This document shows, piece by piece, positions 36,761-46,917 of a stretch of DNA of 64,000 bases (position 1 is the stretch's first letter; every line of letters begins with the position of its first letter). Under the pieces are notes generated by a model that searched no databases, was not told where the DNA came from, and saw only the letters and a program-made list of their open reading frames with translations. The stretch lies in NCBI RefSeq assembly GCF_025628935.1, contig NZ_JAOTIS010000006.1, positions 62,001 to 126,000 of the forward strand, in the 5' to 3' direction. Source of the DNA: Macrococcus capreoli. Lineage in GTDB: Bacteria; Bacillota; Bacilli; Staphylococcales; Staphylococcaceae. A program made the translations under genes and the position numbers.

Positions 36761-38293
36761 CTAATGTAAAGATTCTGTAAAAATGAGGTTAAGTTTTGAC
36801 TTAATCAATTTTTCAATATGTTTCTTTTGTCTTTCTGCCTGATACTCTTCAGCAATTGCATCTCCAGAATATTCAATGACAAGGTTATAGTCTGAAGCAT
36901 TCTTTTCGAAATACAATGCTTTCACGATATTTGTATTACTAATATTTAACGCATACGCAAATTTCAGAATGCTACCTAACATTTGAATAACTTCACGTTC
37001 TTCACCATTAAACCAGCGTGTTTCATCTTCATAAAATTTCAATAAAGACTTATTCTTATAACTTGCAAGCAATGCCAGTTTCACACGATCTTTATGGCTA
37101 ATACCATTTAAACTTGAATTCGAAAGAATGTAATACGTATGCTGGCTCGAAGCATCCGAATCAATATAACTTCCTAAATAATAAAGGTATGCTGCATGTC
37201 TTAAAAATGCCTTATCGCGTTTATTACCTTCAATCAATTCTAATTTATCCAGCTCATAATAGAGTGTTTCTGCAATCATGACACGCTGATTGGCTTCTTC
37301 CTGGTTAATATTATAATCTGACGCTAAATTCTTTAACGAATCTTTAAATACGTTATCTTTATCGAATGGCAATACGTACTCCTGTTCGAGGATATTCATA
37401 ATGACACCTTCACGCAAACCTTTACGAGAGAAGATGAATTCTGTTGCATCCACTTCTTCAAATAACGTATTAAATAACACACAAGAAGGTACGATAATAT
37501 CTTGACGGTCACGACTCAAACCATCCAAATCTTCTAAATCATCTTGTGACGCACTTGTTAAGTTTTCAAATACTAAATCAAGATCCGCTTCTTTCATTGC
37601 ATAACCGTGAACACCCGCAATCGGATATTCTGTAAGCGACTGATGAATACGCGCTATATTTCGCGCTGATCCACCAATCGCAATAATAGGCACGCGACGT
37701 TTCTCAAGCCAGCGCAAGCTTCTCAACTGTTCCTGAATAAACTTGGCTGCGGCTTCAATCGCGTCTTTATCATTGTGCGCTTTGCCTTTAAAGAACATAT
37801 TTTGAAGTGTTACAACGCCAAACGGGAAGCTGTGTGAGAACTTTAATTCTTTATCTTCAAAGAACGTCACTTCTGTACTACCACCACCGATATCGACCGT
37901 AACACCATCTTCATAATCTAACGTATTAATCACAGCGTAAAAACCAAAATACGCTTCTTCCTGTTCTGAAATAATACGCATATCTATGCCAGTTTGTTCT
38001 TTCACTTTCACAATGACATCTTCAATATTAGTCGCTTGTCTTACAGCTGCTGTCGCAACGGGATACAACGCGTTGACACTAAACTTTTGAGCAACTTTCT
38101 GGAAGCTATTCAACGTTTCACACAACACATCTATCCCTTTGTCAGACATCACTTTATCATCGCTCAAAAATTGATACAGGCGTGCAGGTGTTTTTATATT
38201 TTGTAGCTCTTGTAATCCTGTTTCTTTTGAATACTCAAAAATAACTAAACGGATTGTATTCGATCCGATATCTACTAAACCTAATCTTTTCAT
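36761..38293 (-). CDS. ppx: Exopolyphosphatase / GppA-family phosphatase
   Basis: 510 residues, long form: actin-like ATPase domain with VDIGSNTIRLVIFEY, the second phosphate loop VDIGGGSTEVTF and PIIAIGGSARNIARIH, plus a C-terminal HD-like helical domain. Degrades polyphosphate or converts pppGpp. Paired with ppk, allowing synthesis and turnover of polyphosphate from one locus. Confidence 0.92.
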   Translation of the reverse strand: MKRLGLVDIGSNTIRLVIFEYSKETGLQELQNIKTPARLYQFLSDDKVMSDKGIDVLCETLNSFQKVAQKFSVNALYPVATAAVRQATNIEDVIVKVKEQTGIDMRIISEQEEAYFGFYAVINTLDYEDGVTVDIGGGSTEVTFFEDKELKFSHSFPFGVVTLQNMFFKGKAHNDKDAIEAAAKFIQEQLRSLRWLEKRRVPIIAIGGSARNIARIHQSLTEYPIAGVHGYAMKEADLDLVFENLTSASQDDLEDLDGLSRDRQDIIVPSCVLFNTLFEEVDATEFIFSRKGLREGVIMNILEQEYVLPFDKDNVFKDSLKNLASDYNINQEEANQRVMIAETLYYELDKLELIEGNKRDKAFLRHAAYLYYLGSYIDSDASSQHTYYILSNSSLNGISHKDRVKLALLASYKNKSLLKFYEDETRWFNGEEREVIQMLGSILKFAYALNISNTNIVKALYFEKNASDYNLVIEYSGDAIAEEYQAERQKKHIEKLIKSKLNLIFTESLH

Positions 38294-38324
38294 AACTTAC
38301 CTGCCCTTTCAAAGTTAACGCTTT

Positions 38325-39710
38325 TTATTTTGGATGAATCATTTCTTCCGGTTTAATCCACTCATTAAATTGTTCTTCTGTTAAGAATCCAGATTTTAAT
38401 GCTGATTCTTTTAACGTTAAACCTTCTTTATGTGCTGTTTTTGCGATATACGCTGCCTTTTCGTAACCGATATGTGGGTTTAAAGCTGTGACTAACATTA
38501 ATGATTGATTTAAATAGTTTGTAATATTTTCTTCAATCGGTTCGATACCAATCGCACAATTATCATTAAATGAATTCATACCGTCAGCTAATAAATAAAT
38601 TGATTGTAATGTGTTATACATAATGACTGGTTTAAATACGTTTAACTCAAAGTTACCTTGGCTTGCTGCAATACCAACAGCTGCATCATTACCCATTACT
38701 TGAACGGCTACCATCGTTAACATTTCAGATTGCGTAGGATTTACTTTACCTGGCATGATAGATGAACCTGGTTCGTTCTCTGGAATTGAAAGTTCTGCTA
38801 ATCCAGCACGTGGTCCTGATGATAACCAACGTACATCGTTTGCAATCTTCATTAAATCTGCAGCTAATGCTTTTAAAGCGCCATGTACGAAAGTCACTTC
38901 ATCATGCGCAGTTAATGCATGGAATTTATTTGGTGATGATACGAAGTCATACCCAGTTTGAACACCAATTTGTTTCGCCACGCGATCACCAAATTCAGGA
39001 TGTGCATTTATCCCAGTCCCTACAGCTGTACCACCAATAGCTAAATTTAATAATTCTTTTTTAGAAATATTTAATAAGTCTTCACACTTATCTAACATAT
39101 AGCGCCAGCCAGAAATTTCTTGTCCTAATGTTAATGGCGTTGCATCTTGTAAATGTGTACGTCCGATCTTAATAATATTCGTAAATTGTTCTTCTTTTGC
39201 TTTTAACGTATTGCGTAAGTTGTTTAATGCCGGCATTAATTTCGCTTCAATTTCATGATATAAAGCAACATGCATTGCTGTTGGATACGTATCGTTAGAT
39301 GATTGTGATTTGTTGACATCATCATTTGGATGCACTGTTTCAGCACTTCCCGCTTCTTTTAAGTACATATTCGCAACATACGCTACCACTTCGTTTACGT
39401 TCATATTACTTTGCGTACCTGAACCTGTTTGCCATACGACTAATGGGAAATGCGTATCTAATTTACCCGATAATACATCATCACACGCTTTCACAATCGC
39501 ATCAGATTTCTCAACAGATAATTTACCTAAATCTTTATTAACAATTGCAGCTGCTTTCTTCAAATGTGCAAACCCATAAACGACTTCAATCGGCATTTGC
39601 TCTTTACCAACCGGGAAGTTCTGTTTACTACGCTGCGTTTGCGCACCCCAATATTTATCAGCAGGTACTTCAATTTCACCAAATGTATCGTGTTCAATTC
39701 TAAATGACAT
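38325..39710 (-). CDS. fumC: Fumarate hydratase class II
   Basis: 461 residues. Landmarks: [48 protein letters not shown] and the signature [16 protein letters not shown] with the catalytic Ser loop. Interconverts fumarate and malate in the TCA cycle, Fe-independent. Ribosome site GGGGAGA. Stands 32 bp upstream of ppx on the same strand. Confidence 0.96.
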   Translation of the reverse strand: MSFRIEHDTFGEIEVPADKYWGAQTQRSKQNFPVGKEQMPIEVVYGFAHLKKAAAIVNKDLGKLSVEKSDAIVKACDDVLSGKLDTHFPLVVWQTGSGTQSNMNVNEVVAYVANMYLKEAGSAETVHPNDDVNKSQSSNDTYPTAMHVALYHEIEAKLMPALNNLRNTLKAKEEQFTNIIKIGRTHLQDATPLTLGQEISGWRYMLDKCEDLLNISKKELLNLAIGGTAVGTGINAHPEFGDRVAKQIGVQTGYDFVSSPNKFHALTAHDEVTFVHGALKALAADLMKIANDVRWLSSGPRAGLAELSIPENEPGSSIMPGKVNPTQSEMLTMVAVQVMGNDAAVGIAASQGNFELNVFKPVIMYNTLQSIYLLADGMNSFNDNCAIGIEPIEENITNYLNQSLMLVTALNPHIGYEKAAYIAKTAHKEGLTLKESALKSGFLTEEQFNEWIKPEEMIHPK

Positions 39711-39787
39711 TCAAATTCTCCCCTTATATCCTTTGATACTTATATTTTACATTAAACAGCGCTTACATTCATTAAATATTCATAAAA

Positions 39788-39818
39788 AAACAGTACATAA
39801 TGTAACTATGTACTGTTT
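39788..39818 (-). terminator. Terminator
   Basis: AAACAGTACATA / TATGTACTGTTT with a 7-nt loop; minus-strand RNA ends in a U7 tract. Terminates the small acidic gene ending at 39825. Confidence 0.85.
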
Positions 39819-39824
39819 GTAAAT

Positions 39825-39971
39825 TTATTGTGCACTATCTTCTTTGTGATGATGTTCATCTTCTAATGCTTCAGCATTTTGCTCTGAAATTTGTTCCATT
39901 TCATTGCCTAATTTAACGACATCATCAAAGTCTGAAACCATTTCATTCTTATTGTCATGAGATGTTGACAT
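39825..39971 (-). CDS. Small acidic hypothetical protein
   Basis: 48 residues from the ATG 9 bp after AAAGGA; the longer frame would run into the upstream gene. Composition is Glu/Asp/His/Asn rich, ending EDEHHHKEDSAQ. No domain recognised. It lies 13 bp after a NagB-like gene and is probably co-transcribed with it. Confidence 0.65.
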   Translation of the reverse strand: MSTSHDNKNEMVSDFDDVVKLGNEMEQISEQNAEALEDEHHHKEDSAQ

Positions 39972-39984
39972 GTTAATCATTCCT

Positions 39985-40596
39985 TTACGCAAATTTTTGG
40001 AAGTAATACGCGCGTACATCTTCAGGTAATCCTGCAGCAGCAGCGTTATCTAATATTACGTTTACCATGCGGTGTGTCTTTAAATTTGCGGCTTCGAAAC
40101 TACCACCTGCTTCAGTTTGATATAATTTCTCAACGATTGGCGCTTTATCAGCACCCGTTAATACTAAAATGATTTCGCGAGCAGATCTTAATCCTTTATC
40201 ATCATCCTGATTAATAGATTTGTATCCAACTGAACCATCTTGTGTCACAGTTGCAAATAAAGTTGTTAATTTGCCTTTGTTTTGTTTCGTCTTTGCTTCA
40301 TTCTTAATTAATTCCATAATATCATTGCCCGTAGCAGTATGATATTGTTTATCGACAATACCTACAGCACTAAACTCACTATTAGATTTATCGTAATCAA
40401 AAATATGAATTTGACTCGTATCTACCGGATTTTTAGAAACGTCCTGCTTTAATTCAGCTAATACGTGCGTTGCTTCATCACCTAATGCCGTCACAATAAT
40501 CGATGTCGGATTATTATTCATTTGCTTCCTGAATAAATCTGCCACATAGTTTGAAACCGTTACTTTATCTTCAAATACTTTAAAATTCATCGCCAT
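39985..40596 (-). CDS. NagB/6-phosphogluconolactonase-fold protein
   Basis: 203 residues with the N-terminal plan of sugar-phosphate isomerases (FEDKVTVSNYVADLF, then SIIVTALGDEATHVLAEL where active enzymes have a GSTP phosphate loop). The usual loop is replaced, so catalysis is doubtful. The start follows AGGAGG by 7 bp. Placed 35 bp after nagA, which fits amino-sugar metabolism or sensing; function not assigned. Confidence 0.65.
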   Translation of the reverse strand: MAMNFKVFEDKVTVSNYVADLFRKQMNNNPTSIIVTALGDEATHVLAELKQDVSKNPVDTSQIHIFDYDKSNSEFSAVGIVDKQYHTATGNDIMELIKNEAKTKQNKGKLTTLFATVTQDGSVGYKSINQDDDKGLRSAREIILVLTGADKAPIVEKLYQTEAGGSFEAANLKTHRMVNVILDNAAAAGLPEDVRAYYFQKFA

Positions 40597-40630
40597 AATC
40601 GTTCCTCCTAGGAATGTTCTTATCTACATA

Positions 40631-41761
40631 TTATTTATTATATATGTTATACCCTCTTTTGACAGTACATAACACATTAAATTCTTCATCTAATAATACG
40701 AAGTCTGCCTGCTTGCCGACTTTTATGCTGCCAATTCTATCATCAACCTTCAGTGCAACGGCTTGATTATAACTCATCACACGCCATGCATGCTCCATTG
40801 ATTCACCGGTATATTGCATAAAGTGTTTCAATCCTTCGTTCATCTTGAGAACACTACCTGCTAATGTACCGTCTTTTAAACGTGCTTCATTGCCATTAAC
40901 ATAAACTTGTTGTCCGCCAAGTTCACTGACACCATCACCTAATCCTTTTGCGCGCATGGCGTCTGTTATTACGATAAAGCGATCGCGACCTTTTAAGCGG
41001 TAGGCAATATCAACAGCAGCAGGATGTGAATGGACACCGTCAATAATACACTCGGTCGTTAAGTTATCGTTCAGCCATGCTGCACCAAATGCTCCAGGTG
41101 CTCGGTGCTTAAATGGTGTTGCTGCATTATAGAGATGTGTAATGTGCTTCAAGCCTTTTGATTGTGCGTTATTCAGTTCGTCAAATGTAGCAGTCGTATG
41201 ACCAGCTGAGAAGATGATATCATCAAAATGCTGTATCACATCAAGCGCGCCTTCAACTTCGGGTGCTATCGTAATAATCTTGATGTTGTTGTGTGCAGCT
41301 TGCTGTAACTGATTGATTAATGTAGTAGTAGGACGTATTACAAATTTGGGGTCTTGCGCGCCTACTTTATGTTCCGAAATAAACGGCCCTTCGAGATGTA
41401 TGCCAAGTATTTCAGCACCTTGACTTTCAAATGTGGCGATACTTTCAAGTGCATTCGTTACTCTCGGAATCGATTCAGTCATCGTTGTCGGTAAAAAGGA
41501 CGTCGTACCTTCTTTCAACAATCCTTGCGTTAACATATCAAGTGATTCATGTGTCGCGTCCATCGCGTCAGCGCCGTATCCACCATGGATATGAATATCA
41601 ATAAATCCTGGCAATAACATATTACCGTGCGCATCAATTGTTTCTGCTTCACCTGAATATTCCCCTTCACCAATGGCAACAATCTTATCATTAAATTCAA
41701 TATAGCCGTTATGAATGACTTTATCTTCTGTATAAATTTTTGCGTTGATAATGGCCTTCAT
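40631..41761 (-). CDS. nagA: N-acetylglucosamine-6-phosphate deacetylase
   Basis: About 376 residues: amidohydrolase fold with LLPGFIDIHIHGGYGADAMD (metal His pair), HLEGPFISEHKVGAQD, SAGHTTATF, HLYNAATPFKHRAPG and the catalytic Asp in VITDAMRAKG. Hydrolyses GlcNAc-6-P to GlcN-6-P and acetate for recycling cell-wall sugar. Two tandem ATGs follow AAAGGA; either is possible. Confidence 0.93.
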   Translation of the reverse strand: MKAIINAKIYTEDKVIHNGYIEFNDKIVAIGEGEYSGEAETIDAHGNMLLPGFIDIHIHGGYGADAMDATHESLDMLTQGLLKEGTTSFLPTTMTESIPRVTNALESIATFESQGAEILGIHLEGPFISEHKVGAQDPKFVIRPTTTLINQLQQAAHNNIKIITIAPEVEGALDVIQHFDDIIFSAGHTTATFDELNNAQSKGLKHITHLYNAATPFKHRAPGAFGAAWLNDNLTTECIIDGVHSHPAAVDIAYRLKGRDRFIVITDAMRAKGLGDGVSELGGQQVYVNGNEARLKDGTLAGSVLKMNEGLKHFMQYTGESMEHAWRVMSYNQAVALKVDDRIGSIKVGKQADFVLLDEEFNVLCTVKRGYNIYNK

Positions 41762-41844
41762 CATATCAATCCTTTATTTGTTGTTTTAAATCTTTATAGA
41801 ATACGTTATAATAATATCATTAAGAAAATACAGGGGGTTCATCA

Positions 41845-41952
41845 ATGAATACATTATTAATTGGTATGGTATGTATCGCTTTCCTTACAGCAATCTTAAC
41901 TGCTGGACGTGAATCTAGCTACGGTGTTAAAGAAGAAGATTTAAATAAATAA
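41845..41952 (+). CDS. 35-residue single-TM peptide
   Basis: Starts MNTLLIGMVCIAFLTAIL and ends YGVKEEDLNK. One N-terminal hydrophobic helix and a charged tail. A good ribosome site (CAGGGGG, 7-8 bp) and a TATAAT-like -10 upstream (about 41805) support expression. Staphylococci encode small membrane peptides of this size at many loci; no function known. A hairpin element follows 5 bp after the stop. Confidence 0.6.
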   Translation: MNTLLIGMVCIAFLTAILTAGRESSYGVKEEDLNK

Positions 41953-41956
41953 AATC

Positions 41957-42073
41957 AGGCTGTCGACAAATGCGTTTAGACACGTGCAAACTGGAGTCAA
42001 AGCTGAAAAATCGCTTTTTGATTTTGAAAGATTTGTCGAAGGTTATCATGCGTCTGCCCGTGAGACGCCATTA
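41957..42073 (+). repeat. Hairpin element, copy 8
   Basis: Head AGGCTGTCGACAAATGCGTT, tail GTGAGACGCCATTAATG; loop AAAATC-gctttt-tGATTTT. Arms are less well paired than in copies 1-6 (AGACacgtgCAAACTGGAG against the CGAAGGTTATCATGCGTCTG side). Confidence 0.7.
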
Positions 42074-42076
42074 ATG

Positions 42077-42123
42077 AAAAAATCCGAAGACAATTCATCT
42101 ATTGAATTCTCTTCGGATTTTTT
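42077..42123. terminator. Bidirectional terminator
   Basis: AAAAAATCCGAAGA / TCTTCGGATTTTTT with inner CAATTC/GAATT pairing. Serves the small peptide gene from the left and the nitroreductase gene from the right. Confidence 0.85.
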
Positions 42124-42126
42124 GTG

Positions 42127-42864
42127 TTATTGTTGTAAAAATCCTTGGCGTTTAATCACAGCATCTACATCAAGTCGTGCTTTTTGCGAAAGCATACCGA
42201 CTACTTGTTCACTCCACTGATCGTTTCTTGCACCGTTTGTTCGTTCTTTGTAATATGCTGAAGTGGCTGCATCGTATTCTGCATAATCCCCATAATCAAA
42301 CGCTTTATAGCTGTTCTCATGATATACCACATCAATTGGTAATCGCTCTTTCTGACTACCTTCACTTTCAGGTACACCGACAACCATGCCGAATAACGGA
42401 TACGTGTATTCAGGTAAGTCTAATAGGTCAATCACTTGCTGCATATCATTGCGTAAAGAACCGATATAACAAATGCCAAGCCCCATACTTTCAGCCGCGA
42501 TGGCCATATTTTGACTGGCAAGCGCTGCATCTACAGTCCCAACAATTAAAGATTCCGTCGTGCCAAAGTAATCAGCAATCGGTTGATTCAAATGTTCACC
42601 TAACGCTTGATGACGATTGAAGTCTGCGATAAATATAAACAAATGCCCGTTATGTTCAACATACGACTGACCACTAATATCACGCAGTTGGCGCTTAATT
42701 GCTGGATCAGTAATGCCGATAATAGAGTATGCTTGTACATAGCTTGATGTAGAGGCACTTTGTGCGGCACGTACAAGCGTTGCTATCGTTTCTTGAGATA
42801 ACGTTTCATCTTTAAATTGACGAATCGAGCGGTGGTGATGTAATAACTTTATGATATCATTCAT
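42127..42864 (-). CDS. NADPH-dependent flavin/nitro reductase (NfsA/FRP type)
   Basis: About 245 residues. HHHRSIRQFKDETLSQETI at the start, SASTSSYVQAYSIIGI (FMN loop), AESMGLGICYIGSLRND and PLFGMVVGVPESEGSQKERL are FRP-subgroup landmarks. A flavoprotein reducing nitro compounds, disulfides or FMN. ATG after GGAGGGAC. Confidence 0.88.
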   Translation of the reverse strand: MNDIIKLLHHHRSIRQFKDETLSQETIATLVRAAQSASTSSYVQAYSIIGITDPAIKRQLRDISGQSYVEHNGHLFIFIADFNRHQALGEHLNQPIADYFGTTESLIVGTVDAALASQNMAIAAESMGLGICYIGSLRNDMQQVIDLLDLPEYTYPLFGMVVGVPESEGSQKERLPIDVVYHENSYKAFDYGDYAEYDAATSAYYKERTNGARNDQWSEQVVGMLSQKARLDVDAVIKRQGFLQQ

Positions 42865-42876
42865 CAAAGTCCCTCC

Positions 42877-43350
42877 TTAACTTAAACCAGGATAGTTTTG
42901 TTGACGTAATGCTTCATAAATAAGAATGGCTGCTGTATTCGATAAGTTAAGCGAACGAACGTTATCGTTCATCGGAATACGTAATGCTGTATCCATATAT
43001 TTTTCTTTCACCCAGTCCGGTAAACCAGTCGTTTCACGTCCGAAGATGAAGTAATGCTTCTCATCAGTATTGCTGTAATCAAATGTTGTATGTGGCTTCT
43101 TACCAAACTTCGTTAATAAATAATAATGACCTTCATTCTTCTCAAAGAATTCTTCAATACTATCATAATAAGTAATATTCACATATTGCCAGTAATCCAG
43201 TCCTGCACGACGTAACATTTTATCGTCTGTTGAGAATCCTAAAGGACGAATTAAATGCAGGTGCGTATCAGTTGCTGCGCAGCTTCTTGCAATGTTTCCT
43301 GTGTTTGCTGGTATTTCCGGTTGATATAATACTACATTGATTGATGACAT
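42877..43350 (-). CDS. trmL: tRNA (cytidine34/uridine34-2'-O)-methyltransferase
   Basis: 157 residues, a SPOUT protein: NVVLYQPEIPANTGNIARSC at the start, FGRETTGLP and RIPMNDNVRSLNLSNTAAI with the trefoil-knot AdoMet site. Methylates the wobble ribose of tRNA-Leu. Its start codon directly adjoins the queG stop. Confidence 0.92.
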   Translation of the reverse strand: MSSINVVLYQPEIPANTGNIARSCAATDTHLHLIRPLGFSTDDKMLRRAGLDYWQYVNITYYDSIEEFFEKNEGHYYLLTKFGKKPHTTFDYSNTDEKHYFIFGRETTGLPDWVKEKYMDTALRIPMNDNVRSLNLSNTAAILIYEALRQQNYPGLS

Positions 43351-44475
43351 TTATTTTTCCACACTTTCTATACTTTTTAATATTTCTATTTTAACATCTT
43401 TATCTGTTTCTTTATCATATCTTGCTTTTAAATACTCGATTTCATCGCAACTGATTTGTCCGATTGCCCAATAGGCTGTACCTTTTATTTCAGGGCGAGG
43501 ATCATTCTCTGCAACATCTTTTAAATCTGGAATTGCCTCAAATTCTTTAAAATGGGCGAGCGCGAGTATTGCATTGCGTTGAATGGGTTTCTTGCCACGC
43601 CATGCACCTGCTAAATGACCATACTCCGCTTTAAATTGCTTGTTAGTCATCTTGAGTAACGGCACTAATAAAGGCTTTAATGTTTCAGATTCTAATGTGA
43701 TATCATCTTGTGTCGTATTAATACCACGATTCTTTGGACATACTTGCTGGCATGTATCACAGCCATATAATCGATTGCCAATTTTAGCGCGATATTCATC
43801 CGGCATAAAGCCTTTCGTCTGTGTTAAGAAACTAATGCATTTATTTGAATCGAGCTGCCCATTGCCGAGTAAAGCGCCAGTTGGACATCGATCAATACAA
43901 ATCGTGCAATCTAAACACGAATCAATGACCGGATGATCTGGCTCAAACGGAATCGATACGAGTATTTCGCCAAGATATGTCCATGTTCCTAAATCTTTAT
44001 TTAAGATAAACCCATTCTTCGCAGCATATCCTAAGCCCGCTCTTTCGGCAACTGCCCTATCACTTAGAACTCCTGTATCTACCATATTCATCGTTTCAGC
44101 TTCAGGCACTCTTTCTTTAATAAATTGAACGAGCAATTCTAATCGTTTATTTAATAAAGTATGATAATCAATCCCCCAAGATGCTCTGGCAAATATACCA
44201 CGACGTGCACCGCGCACACTTTTCGGTGCATTCGGCAGCTTATTCGGGTATCCGACCGCAATCGCGATAATGGACTGTGCTGAAGGTAAAGACAATTTAG
44301 GATTAATACGTTCTTCTATCGTTCCTTTCTCGAAACCTGAATCATAATTGTTGCCGTAATAGGCCTCGAGTTTCGGGCGTAGTGATTCAAAAGGTTCTGC
44401 TGTTGTAAACCCTATCGCATCTATGCCTATCGTCTTACTATATTCTATTATTTCTTGCTTTAACTTTTGATACAT
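43351..44475 (-). CDS. queG: Epoxyqueuosine reductase
   Basis: About 374 residues. Two 4Fe-4S clusters: CLDCTICIDRCPTGALLG and CDTCQQVCPKN; corrinoid-binding N-domain with the catalytic Asp region MVDTGVLSDRAVAERAGLGY; C-terminal HEAT-like repeats. Last step of queuosine synthesis in tRNA. ATG after GGAGGTG. Coupled to trmL, so two wobble-base modification genes form a unit. Confidence 0.94.
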   Translation of the reverse strand: MYQKLKQEIIEYSKTIGIDAIGFTTAEPFESLRPKLEAYYGNNYDSGFEKGTIEERINPKLSLPSAQSIIAIAVGYPNKLPNAPKSVRGARRGIFARASWGIDYHTLLNKRLELLVQFIKERVPEAETMNMVDTGVLSDRAVAERAGLGYAAKNGFILNKDLGTWTYLGEILVSIPFEPDHPVIDSCLDCTICIDRCPTGALLGNGQLDSNKCISFLTQTKGFMPDEYRAKIGNRLYGCDTCQQVCPKNRGINTTQDDITLESETLKPLLVPLLKMTNKQFKAEYGHLAGAWRGKKPIQRNAILALAHFKEFEAIPDLKDVAENDPRPEIKGTAYWAIGQISCDEIEYLKARYDKETDKDVKIEILKSIESVEK

Positions 44476-44518
44476 CACTACACCTCCCTTTATTCAAGAA
44501 TACTATTTTAACACAAAA

Positions 44519-44552
44519 ATAAGAGGATGAGACATATTGTCTTTCTCCTCTT
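44519..44552. terminator. Hairpin terminator
   Basis: ATAAGAGGATGAGACA / GTCTTTCTCCTCTTAT, a stem of about 14 bp between glnQ and queG. Confidence 0.65.
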
Positions 44553-44561
44553 ATGATTAAC

Positions 44562-44589
44562 AGTTTAACCGCTTTGTCGACGGCCTCTT
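44562..44589 (-). repeat. Head fragment of the hairpin element
   Basis: Minus strand AAGAGGCCGTCGACAAAGCG followed by GTTAAAC: the conserved head of the 120-bp element without a body, touching the glnQ stop codon. Confidence 0.6.
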
Positions 44590-45312
44590 CTATAACACCT
44601 TTGATAAAAATGCTTTCGCACGTTCATTCTGTGGATGATTAAATAATCTTTCAGGTGGTGCATCTTCCTGTACTATGCCATTATCCATAAAGACGACTCT
44701 GTCAGCTACTTCTCTTGCAAAGCCCATTTCATGTGTCACAACAACCATCGTCATCCCTTCTTCAGCAAGTTTCTTCATTACTGCAAGCACGTCACCTACA
44801 ACTTCTGGATCAAGCGCTGACGTCGGTTCATCAAAGAGAATGACATCTGGATCCATCGCTAACGCTCTGGCAATCGCAACACGTTGTTTCTGTCCTCCAG
44901 ATAATTGAGACGGATAGTTATCAGCACGGTCTGATAATCCAACTTTATTTAATAAATCTAAAGCTCTCTTCTCAAGCTCATTTTTCTTACCTTTTCCAAG
45001 CAATATCGGTGCCAGCATTAAATTCTCTTTTGCAGTCTTATGCGGGAATAAATTAAAACTTTGAAACACCATTCCCATCTTCTGGCGTAACTGATTAATA
45101 TCCGTATCTTTCGCTGTTAATGCATTACCTTCAAAGATAATATCGCCACTTGTCGGCGTTTCAAGTAAATTTAAACAACGTAGTAATGTCGATTTACCAC
45201 TGCCGGATGGACCGATAATCGCGACAACTTCTCCTTCAGAAATTTCTAAGTCTATACCTTTCAATACTTCCGTCTTACCGAAAGATTTATGCAAATTATT
45301 CACTTTAATCAC
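44590..45312 (-). CDS. glnQ: Polar amino-acid ABC transporter ATPase (GlnQ)
   Basis: About 240 residues. Walker [12 protein letters not shown], signature [20 protein letters not shown], Walker [16 protein letters not shown]-loop VTHEMGFA. The start is placed at the GTG that matches the paralogue at 47881. It overlaps the glnP gene upstream by 8 bp. Energises uptake of glutamine or a similar polar amino acid. Confidence 0.9.
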   Translation of the reverse strand: MIKVNNLHKSFGKTEVLKGIDLEISEGEVVAIIGPSGSGKSTLLRCLNLLETPTSGDIIFEGNALTAKDTDINQLRQKMGMVFQSFNLFPHKTAKENLMLAPILLGKGKKNELEKRALDLLNKVGLSDRADNYPSQLSGGQKQRVAIARALAMDPDVILFDEPTSALDPEVVGDVLAVMKKLAEEGMTMVVVTHEMGFAREVADRVVFMDNGIVQEDAPPERLFNHPQNERAKAFLSKVL

Positions 45313-46753
45313 TAACACTCATTCTCCCTTCAATAACATTCATTACGCGACTTAACGCAAATGTCAGAATAAAATAAACGATGGCTACAATTAGTAACGG
45401 TGTAAATGGATCGAATGATGCCCCTTGCACAACTTGTGCATTAAACATTAATTCAGATACTCCAATTACAGAAACAATTGAAGATTCTTTGATGACCGTA
45501 ACAAATTCATTACCTAACGCCGGTAATATATTTTTAATCGCTTGCGGCATAATCACATTTTTCATCGTTTGCGCCTGACTTAAACCTAGAGAACGTGCCG
45601 CTTCTGCTTGCCCTTTATCTACAGCATTGATCCCCGCACGAATAATTTCTGCAATATACGCTGCACAGTTAATGACAAGTGCAATAGCACCACAGATAAA
45701 TGCCGATAAATCTATGCCAAGCACTGCTGTCGTGCCGAAGTATACTAAAAATACTTGTACAAGTAACGGTGTGCCGCGGATAAATTCAATATAAATCCAG
45801 GCAATTGATTTCAGTATGATATTCTTACCGATCTTCATAAAGGCAAGCATACTCCCAAATAGCGAGCCAAGGACAACACCAATAAGTGAAATTAATATTG
45901 TAGCACCTACACCCTGGACGAAGAATGAGCCATATTTACTTATAAACGAACCATCATCGAACATTGCTGTATTTGCTTTCTCTTTATAATCTTTCAATAA
46001 ATCATGTGCTTTAACATCTTTAATCGTTTGATTGACTGCGTTGAGTAATTTCGGTGAATCTTTCGGTAAAGCGATTGCTGTCCCTTTGCTTGCATTTGCA
46101 AATTGTAATTTAGAGAATGTTAAATTCTTATTTTGAGTTAAATAAGCTTCTCCGACAGGACCTTCTAATATAAGACCGTCAATCTTACCAGTATTCAATG
46201 ACATAATAATATCCGGGACACGTGTTAACGATGCAACGTTTGCATCCGGAATTTCTGACTTTGCTAATTCTTCCTGTGTTGATTGCTTTTGTACCCCGAC
46301 ACTTTTTCCTTTAAAGTCTTCAACACTTTGCAATTTTTTCTCATCTTTCTTCTGGATAATCATACGTTGTTCAACATTCATATAATAATCTGAGAAATCG
46401 ACTTCTTTCTTACGTTCCGGGGTTGGACTCATGCCAGAAATAATGACATCAATCTTACCTGTTTTCAAAGCACCGAGTAAACTATCAAACTGCATATTTA
46501 CGATCTTCAGTTCCACACCTAAATCTTTGGCCAGTTTTTTCGATAACTCGATGTCGATACCGGCATATTCACGCTTACCATTCGCTGACTTTTCAAATTC
46601 ATACGGTGCATAATCTGCGGATAACCCGACACGTAACACACCATTCTTCTTGATGGTTTCATACTGATCAGTTTGTGCATGCGCAGTTAATGGTATGTAC
46701 GAAATGAATAAAATGAAAATAAAACATAAATGCATTATCTTTTTTAGTAACAA
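45305..46753 (-). CDS. glnP: Fused substrate-binding/permease protein (GlnP)
   Basis: 482 residues: signal peptide, one SBP_bac_3 domain ([20 protein letters not shown] through about 270), then a HisM-type permease with about five TM helices ([40 protein letters not shown] loop). TTG start after GGAGG. It binds the amino acid outside and transports it with GlnQ. Strongly similar to the second copy at 47874. Confidence 0.9.
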   Translation of the reverse strand: MLLKKIMHLCFIFILFISYIPLTAHAQTDQYETIKKNGVLRVGLSADYAPYEFEKSANGKREYAGIDIELSKKLAKDLGVELKIVNMQFDSLLGALKTGKIDVIISGMSPTPERKKEVDFSDYYMNVEQRMIIQKKDEKKLQSVEDFKGKSVGVQKQSTQEELAKSEIPDANVASLTRVPDIIMSLNTGKIDGLILEGPVGEAYLTQNKNLTFSKLQFANASKGTAIALPKDSPKLLNAVNQTIKDVKAHDLLKDYKEKANTAMFDDGSFISKYGSFFVQGVGATILISLIGVVLGSLFGSMLAFMKIGKNIILKSIAWIYIEFIRGTPLLVQVFLVYFGTTAVLGIDLSAFICGAIALVINCAAYIAEIIRAGINAVDKGQAEAARSLGLSQAQTMKNVIMPQAIKNILPALGNEFVTVIKESSIVSVIGVSELMFNAQVVQGASFDPFTPLLIVAIVYFILTFALSRVMNVIEGRMSVSD

Positions 46754-46833
46754 TATATTGCCCTCCTATGAAATGAATATTATTTTATAATAATACATAA
46801 TAACGATAATTTATGCAAATGTTTTTTTAAAAA

Positions 46834-46880
46834 AAGATAAACCACTAGAACTCAAGATTGAAATTCTAGTGGTTTATCTT
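46834..46880 (-). terminator. Terminator of the second glnPQ operon
   Basis: AAGATAAACCACTAGAA / TTCTAGTGGTTTATCTT, a 17-bp perfect stem with a 13-nt loop; the minus-strand RNA continues into U7. Confidence 0.9.
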
Positions 46881-46917
46881 ACTTTATTTAGGGCAGACGC
46901 CCGTTCGACAAGCCTCT

